Positions 8,488 through 18,019 of a stretch of DNA of 64,000 nucleotides are shown one piece after another. The notes under the pieces were generated by a model. That model had not been told where the DNA came from and did no database searches. It saw only the letters and a program-made list of their open reading frames with translations. The position numbers and the translations under genes are program-made. The DNA lies in assembly GCF_022458895.1 (NCBI RefSeq), contig NZ_JAINFL010000017.1:1-64000 (forward strand), read 5' to 3'. Source of the stretch: Roseihalotalea indica. GTDB lineage: Bacteria > Bacteroidota > Bacteroidia > Cytophagales > Cyclobacteriaceae. The stretch's first letter is position 1. Every line of letters starts with the position of its first letter.

Positions 8488-9489
8488 TTAGCATGGTGGA
8501 AGCCACTTTTGTAGATTGTATCGGTACAGGCGCCCTCCCAACACCTGCTTGGTCACCTCGTCAGTCAGGTAAATTTCGGTGGGAGAAACAAAGCACACGG
8601 CTTCTTTCTGACTAATAGTGGTAAAAGCTAATTTAGTTACCTTACTATCTGCCAGGGAATGATTCTGCCAGCAGGAATAAATCCATAGTCCACTATAAGT
8701 GAGCAACACCAGATGCTGTTGATCAGGTGACAGATCGGCACTGGTTACCCACTCCAACTCTTTAAGGCGAGTGCCCCGCCCCAGATACAGACTGTCAATA
8801 AGCGTAGCCTCATACGTTCCTGCCTGTTTGGGTACCCGATAAATTCGGGTGTAACCATCGTAAGGTTTAGTACGGTTTTTAGAAAATAACCAGAGCGAAT
8901 CACGAACCACGCACATAGCTTCTACATCAAAATGTGGCTTTTGGCCATTTTGCGTGTGGTGATCGTAAGGATATGTAAAACGTATTATATCCGCCCATAC
9001 GGTATCCGAAGCATCAGTAGGCTCAAGTCGATAAATAGTAAGCGTATCTCGCTGCTTGGCATTGTCCCCTACATCACCTACATACAGATTGCCATCCTGA
9101 TCCTGGGCCAGATCTTCCCAATCTACATTTTCGGCATTAGCAATGGTCTTTAGTTTAATCAAATGCCCGGCTGTATCCAGAGCTATAAGTTGCGGGCGAT
9201 TTCCGCTATCATTATGTGACCAAAGCCACCGTCCTTCTATAGATTCCAGGCCCGAGCTTTCGGATAATATTGTATCCAGTCGGGCAACGGGCTCAAGTTC
9301 AATAATGGAACGATCTTCTACCAGGGTGGTATCGGACCCATTAGCAGAAATTAAAGTATCTCGCTGAGGAATCACTCGGTCTAACACGACCTGACGTAAC
9401 TGAAAGAACTGAATAATGAAGGTATCTCTCCAGAAAAAAAAGCTTAATGCAAGAAACCCAATACAAGAGAAGATAATCCATTTTTTCAC
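8488..9489 (-). CDS. Membrane-anchored or secreted protein, probable beta-propeller, function unknown
   Basis: 333 aa. An N-terminal hydrophobic segment (residues 3-20) is a signal anchor or signal peptide. From about residue 78 the protein has repeated short strands with GNLYVGDVGDNAKQR, WLFSKNR and YRVPKQ, like bacterial propeller proteins that open with an ES-x-L-x-S-x-x-x-G-x-WxHNDSG segment; here SHNDSGNRPQL is present. Function is not known. It likely precedes the permease in an operon (10 bp gap). The protein is expected outside the cytoplasmic membrane. Confidence 0.6.
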   Translation of the reverse strand: MKKWIIFSCIGFLALSFFFWRDTFIIQFFQLRQVVLDRVIPQRDTLISANGSDTTLVEDRSIIELEPVARLDTILSESSGLESIEGRWLWSHNDSGNRPQLIALDTAGHLIKLKTIANAENVDWEDLAQDQDGNLYVGDVGDNAKQRDTLTIYRLEPTDASDTVWADIIRFTYPYDHHTQNGQKPHFDVEAMCVVRDSLWLFSKNRTKPYDGYTRIYRVPKQAGTYEATLIDSLYLGRGTRLKELEWVTSADLSPDQQHLVLLTYSGLWIYSCWQNHSLADSKVTKLAFTTISQKEAVCFVSPTEIYLTDEVTKQVLGGRLYRYNLQKWLPPC

Positions 9490-9820
9490 AGAATAAGCCG
9501 CTTAAAAGTCGCAATTTGGCTAAAAAGAACAGTTATCTTAACTATGAGGCTGACGAAAAGGTTACTCTCACCGCTAGTTTAAAAACGCTCATCTCTATTT
9601 TATTGAGACGTAGTAATTTAAAGTATTGGGCAATTTGAATAACCATGGCTTATCAAATTCACCTCAAACTGAGGAAATTTCACCTCATTTTTCTCTTAAA
9701 AATAAGTCACTTCTTTCTAAAACGCCATTTGGCAGGATTCTTTCTTTTAAGCTGGGTAACTATTTAAAGCACATCATTACTTGCCTTAAAGTGTTATTTT
9801 TTCAGCATACTAATCAGATA
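9490..9820. other. 331-bp divergent intergenic region
   Basis: This lies between the divergent propeller-like gene and the lipoprotein gene and must hold promoters for both. I see no confident -7/-33 pair, hairpin or small gene. An in-frame ATG-less extension of the lipoprotein ORF covers 9626-9820 but looks non-coding. Confidence 0.5.
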
Positions 9821-10270
9821 ATGAAAGCATACGTATCAGTATTTGTTTTTGCCATAGTGTTAGTTGGACTGTGGAGTTGTGAAAACCGCGCGACCAATCA
9901 TGATGCCCAAGCGCATATGGAAGAAGCAAAGGAGGCCATTGTAGAAGCTAAAGAAAAAGTGGGTGACGCATTGGAAGCTAAGTCCGAAGCACTCACCGCA
10001 CATGGTAATAAGCTCTCTGACCAAATGGAAACCGAATTTGAACAAGTAGAAAGTCGTGTAGATCGCTGGTTTGAGAATGCAGGAGATGATGTACAGGAAG
10101 AGCATGCTGAACTCAAGCAGAAAATTGAACAATCTAAAGCCAGGCTAGCGAAAGATCTGACTAACCTCGATGAGCAAAGCGAAGAAACTGAAGATGATAT
10201 ACAGGCATCATTTCAAAAATTTAAGCAAGACGTAGATCAGTTATTTAAGAATTTAGATAATAAACGCTAA
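9821..10270 (+). CDS. Small coiled-coil lipoprotein
   Basis: 149 aa from the ATG at 9821, chosen because it opens a clear lipoprotein signal (MKAYVSV...GLWSC, Cys at 20) while the upstream extension to 9626 has no signal features. The mature part is almost entirely charged and helical (E, K, A, D rich), with heptad-like spacing in EEAKEAIVEAKEKVGDALEAK and KLSDQMETEFEQVESRVDRW, so an elongated coiled coil attached to a membrane is predicted. Function unknown. A strong terminator follows 46 bp after the stop, so it is probably expressed alone. Confidence 0.8.
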   Translation: MKAYVSVFVFAIVLVGLWSCENRATNHDAQAHMEEAKEAIVEAKEKVGDALEAKSEALTAHGNKLSDQMETEFEQVESRVDRWFENAGDDVQEEHAELKQKIEQSKARLAKDLTNLDEQSEETEDDIQASFQKFKQDVDQLFKNLDNKR

Positions 10271-10315
10271 CTATATATTCTAAACACACCACCTAAGCTA
10301 ACCAGATTAGATTAA

Positions 10316-10348
10316 GCCAGTAGTGAGCGTTCGCTACTGGCTTTTTTT
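10316..10348 (+). terminator. Rho-independent terminator after the lipoprotein gene
   Basis: GCCAGTAG at 10316-10323 pairs with CTACTGGC at 10334-10341; three inner pairs including one G-U extend the stem around a GCGT loop, and seven T follow. It ends the transcript of the 9821-10270 gene. Confidence 0.9.
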
Positions 10349-10417
10349 GTGCCAGGTCCTTTTCAATTTCAGCATATTTGCGCGGCTCATTCGTCCCCGA
10401 CAATAAGTATTCTTTAC

Positions 10418-10448
10418 TTGCCGAATCTTGGCTAATTGATTATACTTG
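10418..10448 (+). promoter_or_regulatory. Candidate promoter of the serine dehydratase gene
   Basis: TTG at 10418-10420, a 20-bp spacer, then TATACTTG at 10441-10448 (one mismatch from TAnnTTTG). It lies 38 bp upstream of the GTG at 10487 and downstream of the alternative TTG at 10436, which favours the GTG start. Confidence 0.4.
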
Positions 10449-10486
10449 TAATCAAACACTATTTTTTCAACCATATCCTATTTTTT

Positions 10487-11917
10487 GTGGCTAATATTGA
10501 GCAAATCAGCGTTTTTGACATCCTAAAAATTGGTATTGGTCCTTCTAGCTCCCACACACTTGGCCCCTGGAAAGCTGTACAACGATTCTTACAATCCATC
10601 CAGAAAGCTTCCCGATTATCTCAAGTAAGTGAAATCACGGTAGAGCTATATGGCTCTTTATCCAAGACTGGCAAAGGGCATGGAACTGACACTGCTATAA
10701 TGCTGGCACTTTCAGGGGAAGACCCTGAAACGGTGGATACAAACATGATTCAGCAAAAAACCCAGCTCATCCGCCAAACACAATCCATAGATTTAATGGG
10801 TATTCATCCCGTCAATTTCTCTCCAGAAGAAAATATTATTTTTCGTCCTGAAAAGCTTTCCTATCACCCTAATGGTATAAGAATCTGGATGGAAACCGAG
10901 AACGGCGAACGCTACCTGGAGACTTATTATTCGGTGGGCGGTGGTTTCGTAGTGAAAGAAGGTGAAGAGCTCAATCCGAAACCAGATAAACCGCTACCCT
11001 ACCCGGCCCAAACACCTCAGGAACTTCTGGCGAACACTCAGTCTCTCAATGGCTCAATTGCTGATGTTTTATGGAAAAATGAGCAAACCTGGCGTTCGGA
11101 TGAAGCTATTCGCACTGATCTGTTGCGGCTTTGGGAGGTCATGCGGGACAGTGTATATCAAGGTTGCCATACGGAAGGTATTCTACCAGGAGGCCTCGAA
11201 GTATCCCGACGAGCGCCATTGATGTACAAGAAACTAATTCCTGATTCAGATTTCAGAAAGCCCGAAGACTGGCTCGATGCTCTTACACAGATCAATGCCG
11301 ATACCCAGCAAACGCTTAAATGGGTAAGTTGCTTTGCTTTCGCTGTCAACGAAGAAAATGCGGCTTTTGGCCGAATCGTCACGGCCCCCACCAACGGAGC
11401 AGCCGGAGTAATTCCGGCCGTGCTTCTGTACCATTTATGCTTCTGCCGCAAGCAAATTGACGAAGATACTATTGTGCGCTTCCTGCTGGTAGCCGGTGAA
11501 ATTGGCTCATATTACAAAAAAGGAGCTACCATCTCTGCAGCCATGGGTGGATGTCAGGCTGAAATTGGAGTATCTTCCTCTATGGCTGCCGCCGCACTTA
11601 CCGAGTGCTCAGGAGGCACGCCAGCTCAAGCCTTAATGGCGGCCGAAATTGCGATGGAGCACCACCTTGGCCTTACCTGCGACCCGGTTGGTGGCCTGGT
11701 GCAAATTCCCTGCATCGAGCGCAATTCTATGGGAGCAATTAAAGCCATTACTGCTAGTAACATTGCTTTAGATTCTGACCCTAAAAATGCCAAAGTAACC
11801 CTGGACCAGGTTATCGATACTATGTGGCAAACGGCGCAGGATATGAGTGATAAATACAAAGAAACCTCGGAAGGCGGGCTGGCTATTAAAGTGCCGGTCA
11901 ATATTTCCGAATGCTAA
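10487..11917 (+). CDS. sdaA: L-serine ammonia-lyase (iron-sulfur type serine dehydratase)
   Basis: 476 aa from a GTG start at 10487, giving MANIEQISVFDILKIGIGPSSSHT, the expected N-terminus. The frame extends to a TTG at 10436, but that adds a hydrophobic stretch foreign to the family and lies upstream of a promoter-like sequence. The enzyme deaminates L-serine to pyruvate and ammonia with a [4Fe-4S] cluster. It is the single-chain form: a beta domain (residues about 5-160) then the alpha domain (about 190-476). Cysteines in MGGCQAEIGVSSS, LTCDPVGG and IPCIERN are the cluster ligands by family knowledge. It stands alone, followed by an unrelated hydrolase. Confidence 0.93.
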   Translation: MANIEQISVFDILKIGIGPSSSHTLGPWKAVQRFLQSIQKASRLSQVSEITVELYGSLSKTGKGHGTDTAIMLALSGEDPETVDTNMIQQKTQLIRQTQSIDLMGIHPVNFSPEENIIFRPEKLSYHPNGIRIWMETENGERYLETYYSVGGGFVVKEGEELNPKPDKPLPYPAQTPQELLANTQSLNGSIADVLWKNEQTWRSDEAIRTDLLRLWEVMRDSVYQGCHTEGILPGGLEVSRRAPLMYKKLIPDSDFRKPEDWLDALTQINADTQQTLKWVSCFAFAVNEENAAFGRIVTAPTNGAAGVIPAVLLYHLCFCRKQIDEDTIVRFLLVAGEIGSYYKKGATISAAMGGCQAEIGVSSSMAAAALTECSGGTPAQALMAAEIAMEHHLGLTCDPVGGLVQIPCIERNSMGAIKAITASNIALDSDPKNAKVTLDQVIDTMWQTAQDMSDKYKETSEGGLAIKVPVNISEC

Positions 11918-11947
11918 CCTTTTTTTCATCGTTAAAGCTTAATTTTT

Positions 11948-12628
11948 ATGGAAGTTACCTATTACGGGCATGCCTGTTTTTCCGTTAATTTTTCCGGGAC
12001 AACCCTATTGTTTGATCCCTTCATTACCCCTAATGATTTAGCCAAAGATATTGACCTCTCATCAATCCAGGCAGACTATATTTTATTGAGCCACGGGCAC
12101 TCAGATCATATTGCCGATGCCATTGCACTGGCTAAACAAACAAAGGCTAAAGTGATCTCAAGTTATGAGATTATCAACTGGCTGGCGCGAGAGGGCTACG
12201 AAAATGGTCACCCTATGAACCTGGGCGGGGCTTTTACCTTTGACTTTGGTACAGTAAAATATGTGAACGCAGTACATTCCAGCGCACTGGATGACGGAAC
12301 GTACATGGGTAATCCTGGTGGGTTTGTCATTACAAATAATGACCACAGTTTCTATTATTCTGGCGATACTGCCCTTACCATGGATATGCAGTTAATTCCT
12401 CGCTACACATCACTTGACTTTGCTATCCTGCCCATTGGAGATAACCTAACGATGGGAGTAGATGATGCCATTATTGCCAGTGATTTTATTAAGTGCGACA
12501 AAGTAATGGGAGTGCATTACGATACTTTCGGTTTCATTAAAATTGACCATGAAGAGGCCATTAAGAAGTTTAAAAGTGCCGGAAAAGAACTGGTACTCGT
12601 AGATATCGGTAACACAGTCGATCTGTAA
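11948..12628 (+). CDS. UPF0173-family metal-dependent hydrolase (metallo-beta-lactamase fold)
   Basis: 226 aa, the normal UPF0173 length. It opens with the family's YYGHACFSV and has the binuclear metal motif HGHSDH at residues 49-54, then further ligands in NAVHSSA, YYSGDTA and VMGVHYDTFG. These proteins are cytosolic metal-dependent hydrolases with no settled physiological substrate. A perfect terminator hairpin follows 32 bp after the stop. Confidence 0.9.
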   Translation: MEVTYYGHACFSVNFSGTTLLFDPFITPNDLAKDIDLSSIQADYILLSHGHSDHIADAIALAKQTKAKVISSYEIINWLAREGYENGHPMNLGGAFTFDFGTVKYVNAVHSSALDDGTYMGNPGGFVITNNDHSFYYSGDTALTMDMQLIPRYTSLDFAILPIGDNLTMGVDDAIIASDFIKCDKVMGVHYDTFGFIKIDHEEAIKKFKSAGKELVLVDIGNTVDL

Positions 12629-13026
12629 ACCTGACTAAACCGCAAGATTTGACCTATGGCAAATGCTTTCTCACAATAGAAAGCATTTTTTCTTTCTTCT
12701 CAGTAACAATTGAAACTACTGAAGTAAATCACACCCCGCAACATCTCATTCCAACCAACATAATCAGAATAATTTTCTATATATAAGTTATTTTAAAATA
12801 TTAAATTTTGCATTTTACATTATAATTGAAATATTTGTTTTCATCTTATTTCTATTGCCCTTATAATGTTAAGTAATTTCAACACCCCATCATTTAGTAT
12901 TTCATCGTCAAAGCATGTTGAAAGAGCATCCCTTAGGCGATAATTTAATCACATTATAACATACCATCGCAACTTTCTGTAAATCAACCAACTAGCCTCA
13001 GCTAGTTTGACTAAGACTTCCTACCT
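12629..13026. other. 398-bp AT-rich intergenic region
   Basis: It holds the terminator of the UPF0173 gene near its left end and then an AT-rich leader upstream of the Asp-box protein gene. No small ORF or second hairpin stands out. Confidence 0.5.
12661..12693 (+). terminator. Rho-independent terminator after the UPF0173 gene
   Basis: An 11-bp perfect stem, AAATGCTTTCT at 12661-12671 with AGAAAGCATTT at 12678-12688, closes a 6-nt loop and runs into a T-rich tail. Confidence 0.92.
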
Positions 13027-16000
13027 ATGAAAAATTTAACCTCCTGTCTGGTTCAGATATTTATATTGCTAATGGGGTTATGCCTCCTTCCCTCTCATGC
13101 ACTTCAGGCTCAGGAAGCTCCCACACCTGATACCACCAGCACTGATTTTTTTGAGGGAATGAAATGGCGGAATATTGGCCCGCACCGGGGTGGCCGGTCA
13201 CTGGGCATTGCGGGTAGTCCTCAGCGGAAAGACGAATACTATTTTGGCGCAGTAGGTGGCGGACTTTGGAAAACAGTAGATGGTGGCCTGAACTGGAAAC
13301 CTGTCACCGACGGGCAATTGAATAGTTCATCCGTGGGGGCAGTGGCTGTTTCAGAAACGAACCCTGATATTGTGTATATAGGCACGGGTGAAACCCAACT
13401 TCGGGGGAATATCATGCAAGGCGATGGCGTCTACAAATCTACCGATGCCGGTAAAACCTGGAAAAATGTGGGGTTGAAAGAAACCCAGGCCATTGCCCGA
13501 GTCCGAATACATCCTACTAATCCTGATATTGTCTACGTAGCAGCTCTTGGCCATCCGTATGGCCCTAATGAAGAACGAGGGATCTTTAAAACAGAAGATG
13601 GTGGCGAAACCTGGAAGAAAGTTTTGTACAAGAGTGATGAAGCAGGAGGAGCGGACCTCATTATTGACCGCACTAACCCGGAGGTAGTATATGCATCACT
13701 TTGGCAGGTATACCGTACTCCCTGGAAAATGTGGGGCGGTGGTGGCGATTCCGGCCTGTTCAAATCTACCGATGGCGGAGACACCTGGACTGAGCTAACC
13801 CGCAAACCTGGCATGCCGGAAGGTACCGTTGGTAAAATTGGCGTTACCGTTTCTCCGGTCGATCCTCAGCGGGTCTGGGCTATTGTAGAATCTGATAGCG
13901 GTGGAGTGTATCGGTCTGATGATGCTGGCGAAACCTGGAAACTGGTAAACAACGAACGGAAATTGCGGCAGCGCGCCTTTTACTACTCTCGCATTTATGC
14001 CGACCCGCTAGACAAAGATGGGGTATATGGCCTGAATGTGGGCTTTTACAAATCAAGCGACGGTGGAGTCAATTTTGATAAAGTCATTGAAGTTCCTCAC
14101 GGTGATAACCACGATCTATGGATTGATCCGACCGATTCTACCCGGCTCGCCGCTTCTAATGATGGTGGGGGCACCATCTCCACCAACAGCGGAGAAACCT
14201 GGACCGATGAAGATTTTCCTACCTCGCAGCTCTACCATATTATGGTTACCAGTGATTTTCCTTACCATGTTGCCGGTGCGCAGCAGGACAATTCCACCAT
14301 GGCTATCCCCAACGAAGGCTGGGATCATATGCTGGCCCGACAAAATACTAACAAACCCCAGGATTGGTTTTACCCCGTGGGTGGTGGCGAAAGCGGTTAT
14401 ATTGCCCAGGACCCTAAGAACCCTGACATTTTTTATGCAGGGAGTCAGGGTGCTTTGCTTACCCGTTACAATCGGGCGACAGGTCAAATCAGAGATGTGC
14501 AGGTATACCCCCGCTTTTTCTCGGGTGAGCCCTCCAGCGCATTGCCCGAACGCTGGCAGTGGACATTTCCTATTGTCTTCTCCCCGGTAGATTCTGACCG
14601 TTTGTACACCTGCTCTCAGCATGTGTGGTACACCACCGACGAAGGTCAAAGCTGGGAGAAGATCAGCCCTGACCTTACGCTTGCCGATACCGCCACACTG
14701 GGGCTGAGCGGCGGGGTAATCACCAAAGACATGAATGGTCCTGAGATTTACGCTACCGTATTTGCGCTTGCTCCCTCCTATCACGATGTGAACACTCTCT
14801 GGGCTGGTTCGGATGACGGGCTAGTGCACATTACCCGCGATCACGGTGCCAACTGGCAGAATATCACTCCCCCCGATATGCCGGAGCATACCCGAATCAG
14901 TATAATTGATGCATCCCGGCATAAACCCGGCACGGCCTATATTGCCGGTAAGCGGTACCAGATGGATGACCGGGCACCTTACATCTGGAAAACCGACGAC
15001 TACGGTGAAACCTGGGAGAAAATTATTTCCGGTATTAGTGAAGATGACTACGTGCATGTAGTGCGTGAAGACATTACCCAACCCGGATTGTTGTACGCTG
15101 GTACCGAACACGGAATTTGGGTTTCTTTTAATGATGGTGCCGACTGGCGACCTCTTCAGCTAGATATGCCTGATACCCAGGTAGCCGACTTGGCCGTAAC
15201 CGAGAATGACCTGGTGCTAGGCACTCACGGCCGCTCAATTTATGTATTGGATGACATTGCACCAATCCGGGAATATAGCCCAGAGCTGGCTGATGCAGAT
15301 TTTCATTTCTTCAAGCCCTATCCCGCTGTACGCGATGTACAAGATGCCGGTCTTCAGTATTACCTGGCTGAACAGGCCGATAGTATCACAATTGAGATTA
15401 TGGATTCTGAAGGGAATATTATCCGCCGGTTTGCCGGGGATCAGCCTAAGTATGAGAAGAAAAAAGAATCAGAGCCCAGCTATGATGCAGATGAGAAAAA
15501 GCCCACAACTGCCGTGGGGCTTAATCGATTTGAGTGGGATCTACGTTACCCCGGCGCTACCGAATTTGAAGGTATGATTATGTGGAGCGCTCGCCCAACC
15601 CAGGGCCCGATGGCCCCTCCTGGCACCTATCAGGTAAAAATTACGGCCGATGGCAAGTCGGTAACTCACCCTATTGAAGTAAAACTAGACCCCAGGCTGG
15701 AGGGGGTTAGTGAAGAAGACATTCAGAAACAGTTTGAACTGGCTATGGCTATTCGCAACAAAACCAGTGAAGCGAATGAAGCGGTCATTCAGATCAGAAA
15801 AATTAAGGAGAAACTGGCTGAAAAAGGCAACCAAGACAAACTAATTCAGCAACTTAGTGAGGTTGAAGAAGCCCTCTACCAGGTCAAAAACCAGAGCCGG
15901 CAAGACCCACTTAACTTTCCGATTAAGCTAAACAATCGACTGTCATCCTTACGCCGAAGCGTGGAAAATGGCAATGCTCGCCCTACTGATGCAGCCTATG

Positions 16001-16095
16001 TGGTGTTTGAGGAGCTATCGAAAGAACTGGATGGGCATATGACAACGCTGGAAGAAATTATGAACACCCGGGCTATTGACCGTTTGGGTATCTAA
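13027..16095 (+). CDS. Large secreted Asp-box (BNR/sortilin-like) repeat protein
   Basis: 1022 aa. A signal peptide spans about residues 1-28, ending ALQAQ. Residues about 45-760 form beta-propellers with at least ten Asp-box motifs of the S/T-x-D-x-G-x-T-W type (for example TVDGGLNW, STDAGKTW, TEDGGETW, SDDAGETW, TDDYGETW). A C-terminal beta region follows (FEWDLRYPGA, PPGTYQVKI), then a charged helical tail of about 150 residues. Bacteroidota annotate such proteins as VPS10/sortilin-like or glycosyl hydrolase, but Asp boxes mark the fold, not an activity, and I see no catalytic residues. It is exported, probably to periplasm or surface. No type IX sorting domain is visible at the C-terminus. 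Confidence 0.85.
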   Translation: MKNLTSCLVQIFILLMGLCLLPSHALQAQEAPTPDTTSTDFFEGMKWRNIGPHRGGRSLGIAGSPQRKDEYYFGAVGGGLWKTVDGGLNWKPVTDGQLNSSSVGAVAVSETNPDIVYIGTGETQLRGNIMQGDGVYKSTDAGKTWKNVGLKETQAIARVRIHPTNPDIVYVAALGHPYGPNEERGIFKTEDGGETWKKVLYKSDEAGGADLIIDRTNPEVVYASLWQVYRTPWKMWGGGGDSGLFKSTDGGDTWTELTRKPGMPEGTVGKIGVTVSPVDPQRVWAIVESDSGGVYRSDDAGETWKLVNNERKLRQRAFYYSRIYADPLDKDGVYGLNVGFYKSSDGGVNFDKVIEVPHGDNHDLWIDPTDSTRLAASNDGGGTISTNSGETWTDEDFPTSQLYHIMVTSDFPYHVAGAQQDNSTMAIPNEGWDHMLARQNTNKPQDWFYPVGGGESGYIAQDPKNPDIFYAGSQGALLTRYNRATGQIRDVQVYPRFFSGEPSSALPERWQWTFPIVFSPVDSDRLYTCSQHVWYTTDEGQSWEKISPDLTLADTATLGLSGGVITKDMNGPEIYATVFALAPSYHDVNTLWAGSDDGLVHITRDHGANWQNITPPDMPEHTRISIIDASRHKPGTAYIAGKRYQMDDRAPYIWKTDDYGETWEKIISGISEDDYVHVVREDITQPGLLYAGTEHGIWVSFNDGADWRPLQLDMPDTQVADLAVTENDLVLGTHGRSIYVLDDIAPIREYSPELADADFHFFKPYPAVRDVQDAGLQYYLAEQADSITIEIMDSEGNIIRRFAGDQPKYEKKKESEPSYDADEKKPTTAVGLNRFEWDLRYPGATEFEGMIMWSARPTQGPMAPPGTYQVKITADGKSVTHPIEVKLDPRLEGVSEEDIQKQFELAMAIRNKTSEANEAVIQIRKIKEKLAEKGNQDKLIQQLSEVEEALYQVKNQSRQDPLNFPIKLNNRLSSLRRSVENGNARPTDAAYVVFEELSKELDGHMTTLEEIMNTRAIDRLGI

Positions 16096-16257
16096 ACCAA
16101 TCTGCCAACAACCAGGAAATAACGGTTGGACTTTTTCTCGAGAATTGACAATAAATATTCGGAAAAAATTAAAAATAAGGGAAAGAATATTCCTCTTTAT
16201 GTGTTGTAGTAGATACGTGGAGTTTGTAGATTTACTCCATCTCTAAATATTACACAT

Positions 16258-16455
16258 ATGCAAACCATTTTCTTGTTTTTAGGAGGAATAGGCGGCTGGG
16301 AAATCATGATTATCCTGCTGTTTGTACTGATCTTTTTCGGAGCAAATAAAATCCCCGAAATTGCCCGTGGTATGGGACGCGGTATTCGCGAATTTAAGGA
16401 CGCAACCAAAGAAATTAAAGACGAAATTGAGAACGGAGTAAGGCTCGATAAATAA
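16258..16455 (+). CDS. tatA: Sec-independent protein translocase subunit TatA/TatE
   Basis: 65 aa. It has one membrane helix (residues about 13-28), the hinge FFGANKIPE, and an amphipathic helix ARGMGRGIREFKDATKEIKDEI, all diagnostic of TatA. TatA oligomers form the pore that passes folded twin-arginine proteins across the inner membrane with TatC, which is not in this window. A possible Tat substrate, the DUF1501 protein with an NRRSFLKK signal, is encoded at 38283-39938. Confidence 0.95.
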   Translation: MQTIFLFLGGIGGWEIMIILLFVLIFFGANKIPEIARGMGRGIREFKDATKEIKDEIENGVRLDK

Positions 16456-16470
16456 GGGCAGCTTCATAGC

Positions 16471-16513
16471 GAGGCTACGCCCAGGATTGCTCCGTTTTCC
16501 TGCCCATAGCCTC
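16471..16513. terminator. Possible bidirectional hairpin between tatA and bshB1
   Basis: GAGGCTA at 16471-16477 pairs with TAGCCTC at 16507-16513, with four inner pairs after a mismatched patch. It lies between convergent genes but has no clear T tract on either strand, so termination is only suggested. Confidence 0.35.
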
Positions 16514-16539
16514 ACTTCTCATCCTGCTTTATTTATATG

Positions 16540-17259
16540 TTATAATAGATCCCACAAATCTTTTACCCCAATCTGCCGGTTAACGGTATACCCTTCCCCA
16601 TAAGCTACCCCGATAGAGTGTCCCAACTCCTTTCCTCGGGCCTCAATAAAGTTGAGAAACAAGGGGGTTGTTAAATAAGTCTGGGGTTCATTTCCTTCTT
16701 CAGCCAGAAACTGAGACCTAAATGCGCGAATAGCCTCCATTTTGGTTTCCCAATGTTCTGAGACATCTATCACAATATCCGGCTGAACGTACTGACTCTG
16801 TATGAAATGCAGCACCTGCTTCGGTCGCCAGGCCTCCTGCTCCTGCTGATCGCGAAGAGTACTGATCTTCCGAAGGCCAGAGTAAAAACAGGCATCCCGG
16901 ACCAACGTCGCTGCTCTGCCGTGGTCAGGGTGCCGATCGTGAATGGTGTTGGTCAGCACAATCTCAGGCTGGTAATGGCGAATAGCTTTGATAATTTCAA
17001 GCTGATGCGCCTGATCATTAGCGAAAAAGCCATCGGCTAATCCTAAATTTTCCCGAAAAGCAGCTCCCATTATTTTGCGTCCGGCTTCTGCTTCCTGAGC
17101 ACGAATATCAATCGTGCCCCGCGTGCCCAATTCGCCGCGGGTTAAATCTACCAAACCTACGGTTTTTCCCTGTGCCACCTGCTTGGCAACTGTGGCACCA
17201 CAACTTAACTCAGCATCATCCGGATGCGCTGATATCACTAAAATATCTACTTTGTTCAT
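16540..17259 (-). CDS. bshB1: Bacillithiol biosynthesis deacetylase BshB1
   Basis: 239 aa from the ATG at 17259 (a second ATG at 17274 adds five residues). LmbE/PIG-L fold zinc deacetylase that removes acetyl from N-acetylglucosaminyl malate in bacillithiol synthesis. The zinc motif SAHPDDAELS is at the N-terminus and a second histidine motif, DRHPDHGRA, lies mid-protein. VGLVDLTRGELGTRGT and ENLGLADGFF are specific to BshB1 rather than generic LmbE proteins. A TAccTTTG box at 17288-17295 puts transcription start near 17281, which favours the 17259 start. BshA and BshC are not in the window. Confidence 0.92.
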   Translation of the reverse strand: MNKVDILVISAHPDDAELSCGATVAKQVAQGKTVGLVDLTRGELGTRGTIDIRAQEAEAGRKIMGAAFRENLGLADGFFANDQAHQLEIIKAIRHYQPEIVLTNTIHDRHPDHGRAATLVRDACFYSGLRKISTLRDQQEQEAWRPKQVLHFIQSQYVQPDIVIDVSEHWETKMEAIRAFRSQFLAEEGNEPQTYLTTPLFLNFIEARGKELGHSIGVAYGEGYTVNRQIGVKDLWDLL

Positions 17260-17274
17260 AATAACTGATTCCAA

Positions 17275-17597
17275 TTCAACAAAGGCGCAAAGGTAAGCAA
17301 TCTTCCAAAACCGCCTCTCCTCTTACTGACAAAAGCACTAACAACCAATCAAATTTAAGAGATTGATAAAACCTAACGCCATTGCTAGCCAGGATTTGAG
17401 GTAGTAACACCTTCCGTTTCTGGGAAGAAGAAGTTTATTTTTCCCGATAAGGGAAGTTCTTTTGAATTAGGCAGTATTGGATGCTGAATTTAACGCACTG
17501 ACTGTCAAACCATTACAACAAATATTTCCCCAAGAAGCACCCGGCGCATCATATATGCCTTAGTTATATTGTCTCTGATTCACAAAATTTACAAGCT
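17275..17597. other. 323-bp divergent intergenic region
   Basis: This lies between bshB1 and the small secreted protein gene. Besides the bshB1 -7 box it holds two short adjacent hairpins: CTTCC/GGAAG within 17411-17427 and TTCCC/GGGAA at 17441-17455. Their meaning is unknown and they are short enough to be chance. Confidence 0.4.
17288..17295 (-). promoter_or_regulatory. Candidate Bacteroidota -7 box for bshB1
   Basis: The minus strand reads TACCTTTG followed by C, an exact TAnnTTTGY match, 29 bp upstream of the preferred ATG at 17259. No good -33 element is seen. Confidence 0.45.
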
Positions 17598-17993
17598 ATG
17601 AATATCGTAATCAACTTCTCTTCGCTCGTGTTCGCTATCGTCATCAGTTTCGCAGGGTTTACCACCTCCCTGGCTGAATCAATTGCTCCTACGAATAAAT
17701 CTGCAGTGGAGGCTTTTGAACTGACCTCGCAAGCGAATCAGGTAGTGTTTAGCTGGGATTTAGCCGAAGATGTTGAAGGGGTTACGATCGTGGTAGAACG
17801 GGCCGGCATGGATGGACAGTTTGAGGTAGTAGGCCAGGGAAAAGAAGTTGTTAAGCAACAGTTTGTTGATCATAATCCTCAGGTAGGCATGTCGTACTAT
17901 CGGTTAGCTATCCGGCATGCAGATGGTCGTATTGACTATCTCTACCATCCGGCTATGTCGGTGGTCCGAGGGAAGGCCACCAAGATCAGTTAA
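17598..17993 (+). CDS. Small secreted FN3-like protein, function unknown
   Basis: 131 aa. A signal peptide covers about residues 1-26 (FTTSLAES). The rest resembles the single fibronectin-III-like module that precedes type IX sorting domains in many Bacteroidota proteins: VVFSWDLAED, VERAGMDGQFEVVG, a Y/F-x-D-x-N/P turn, then MSYYRLAIRHADGRIDY. Here the module stands alone and the protein ends about 20 residues later without a recognisable sorting domain. Function unknown. A 13-bp hairpin follows the stop. Confidence 0.7.
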   Translation: MNIVINFSSLVFAIVISFAGFTTSLAESIAPTNKSAVEAFELTSQANQVVFSWDLAEDVEGVTIVVERAGMDGQFEVVGQGKEVVKQQFVDHNPQVGMSYYRLAIRHADGRIDYLYHPAMSVVRGKATKIS

Positions 17994-18019
17994 GAATAGT
18001 TGAGTGAAGGGTAAAGCAG

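Noticed and set aside
9626..9820. Upstream extension of the coiled-coil lipoprotein frame
   Set aside because: The added residues have no signal or domain pattern, and the ATG at 9821 opens a clear lipoprotein signal.
14116..14784. 222-codon frame on the minus strand inside the Asp-box protein gene
   Set aside because: It mirrors the repeated GGxTW codons of the real gene and shows no domain or signal.
13027..16095. Repeated TGG-rich DNA segments as a possible DNA repeat array
   Set aside because: They encode Asp-box motifs in a single protein and vary in sequence and spacing.
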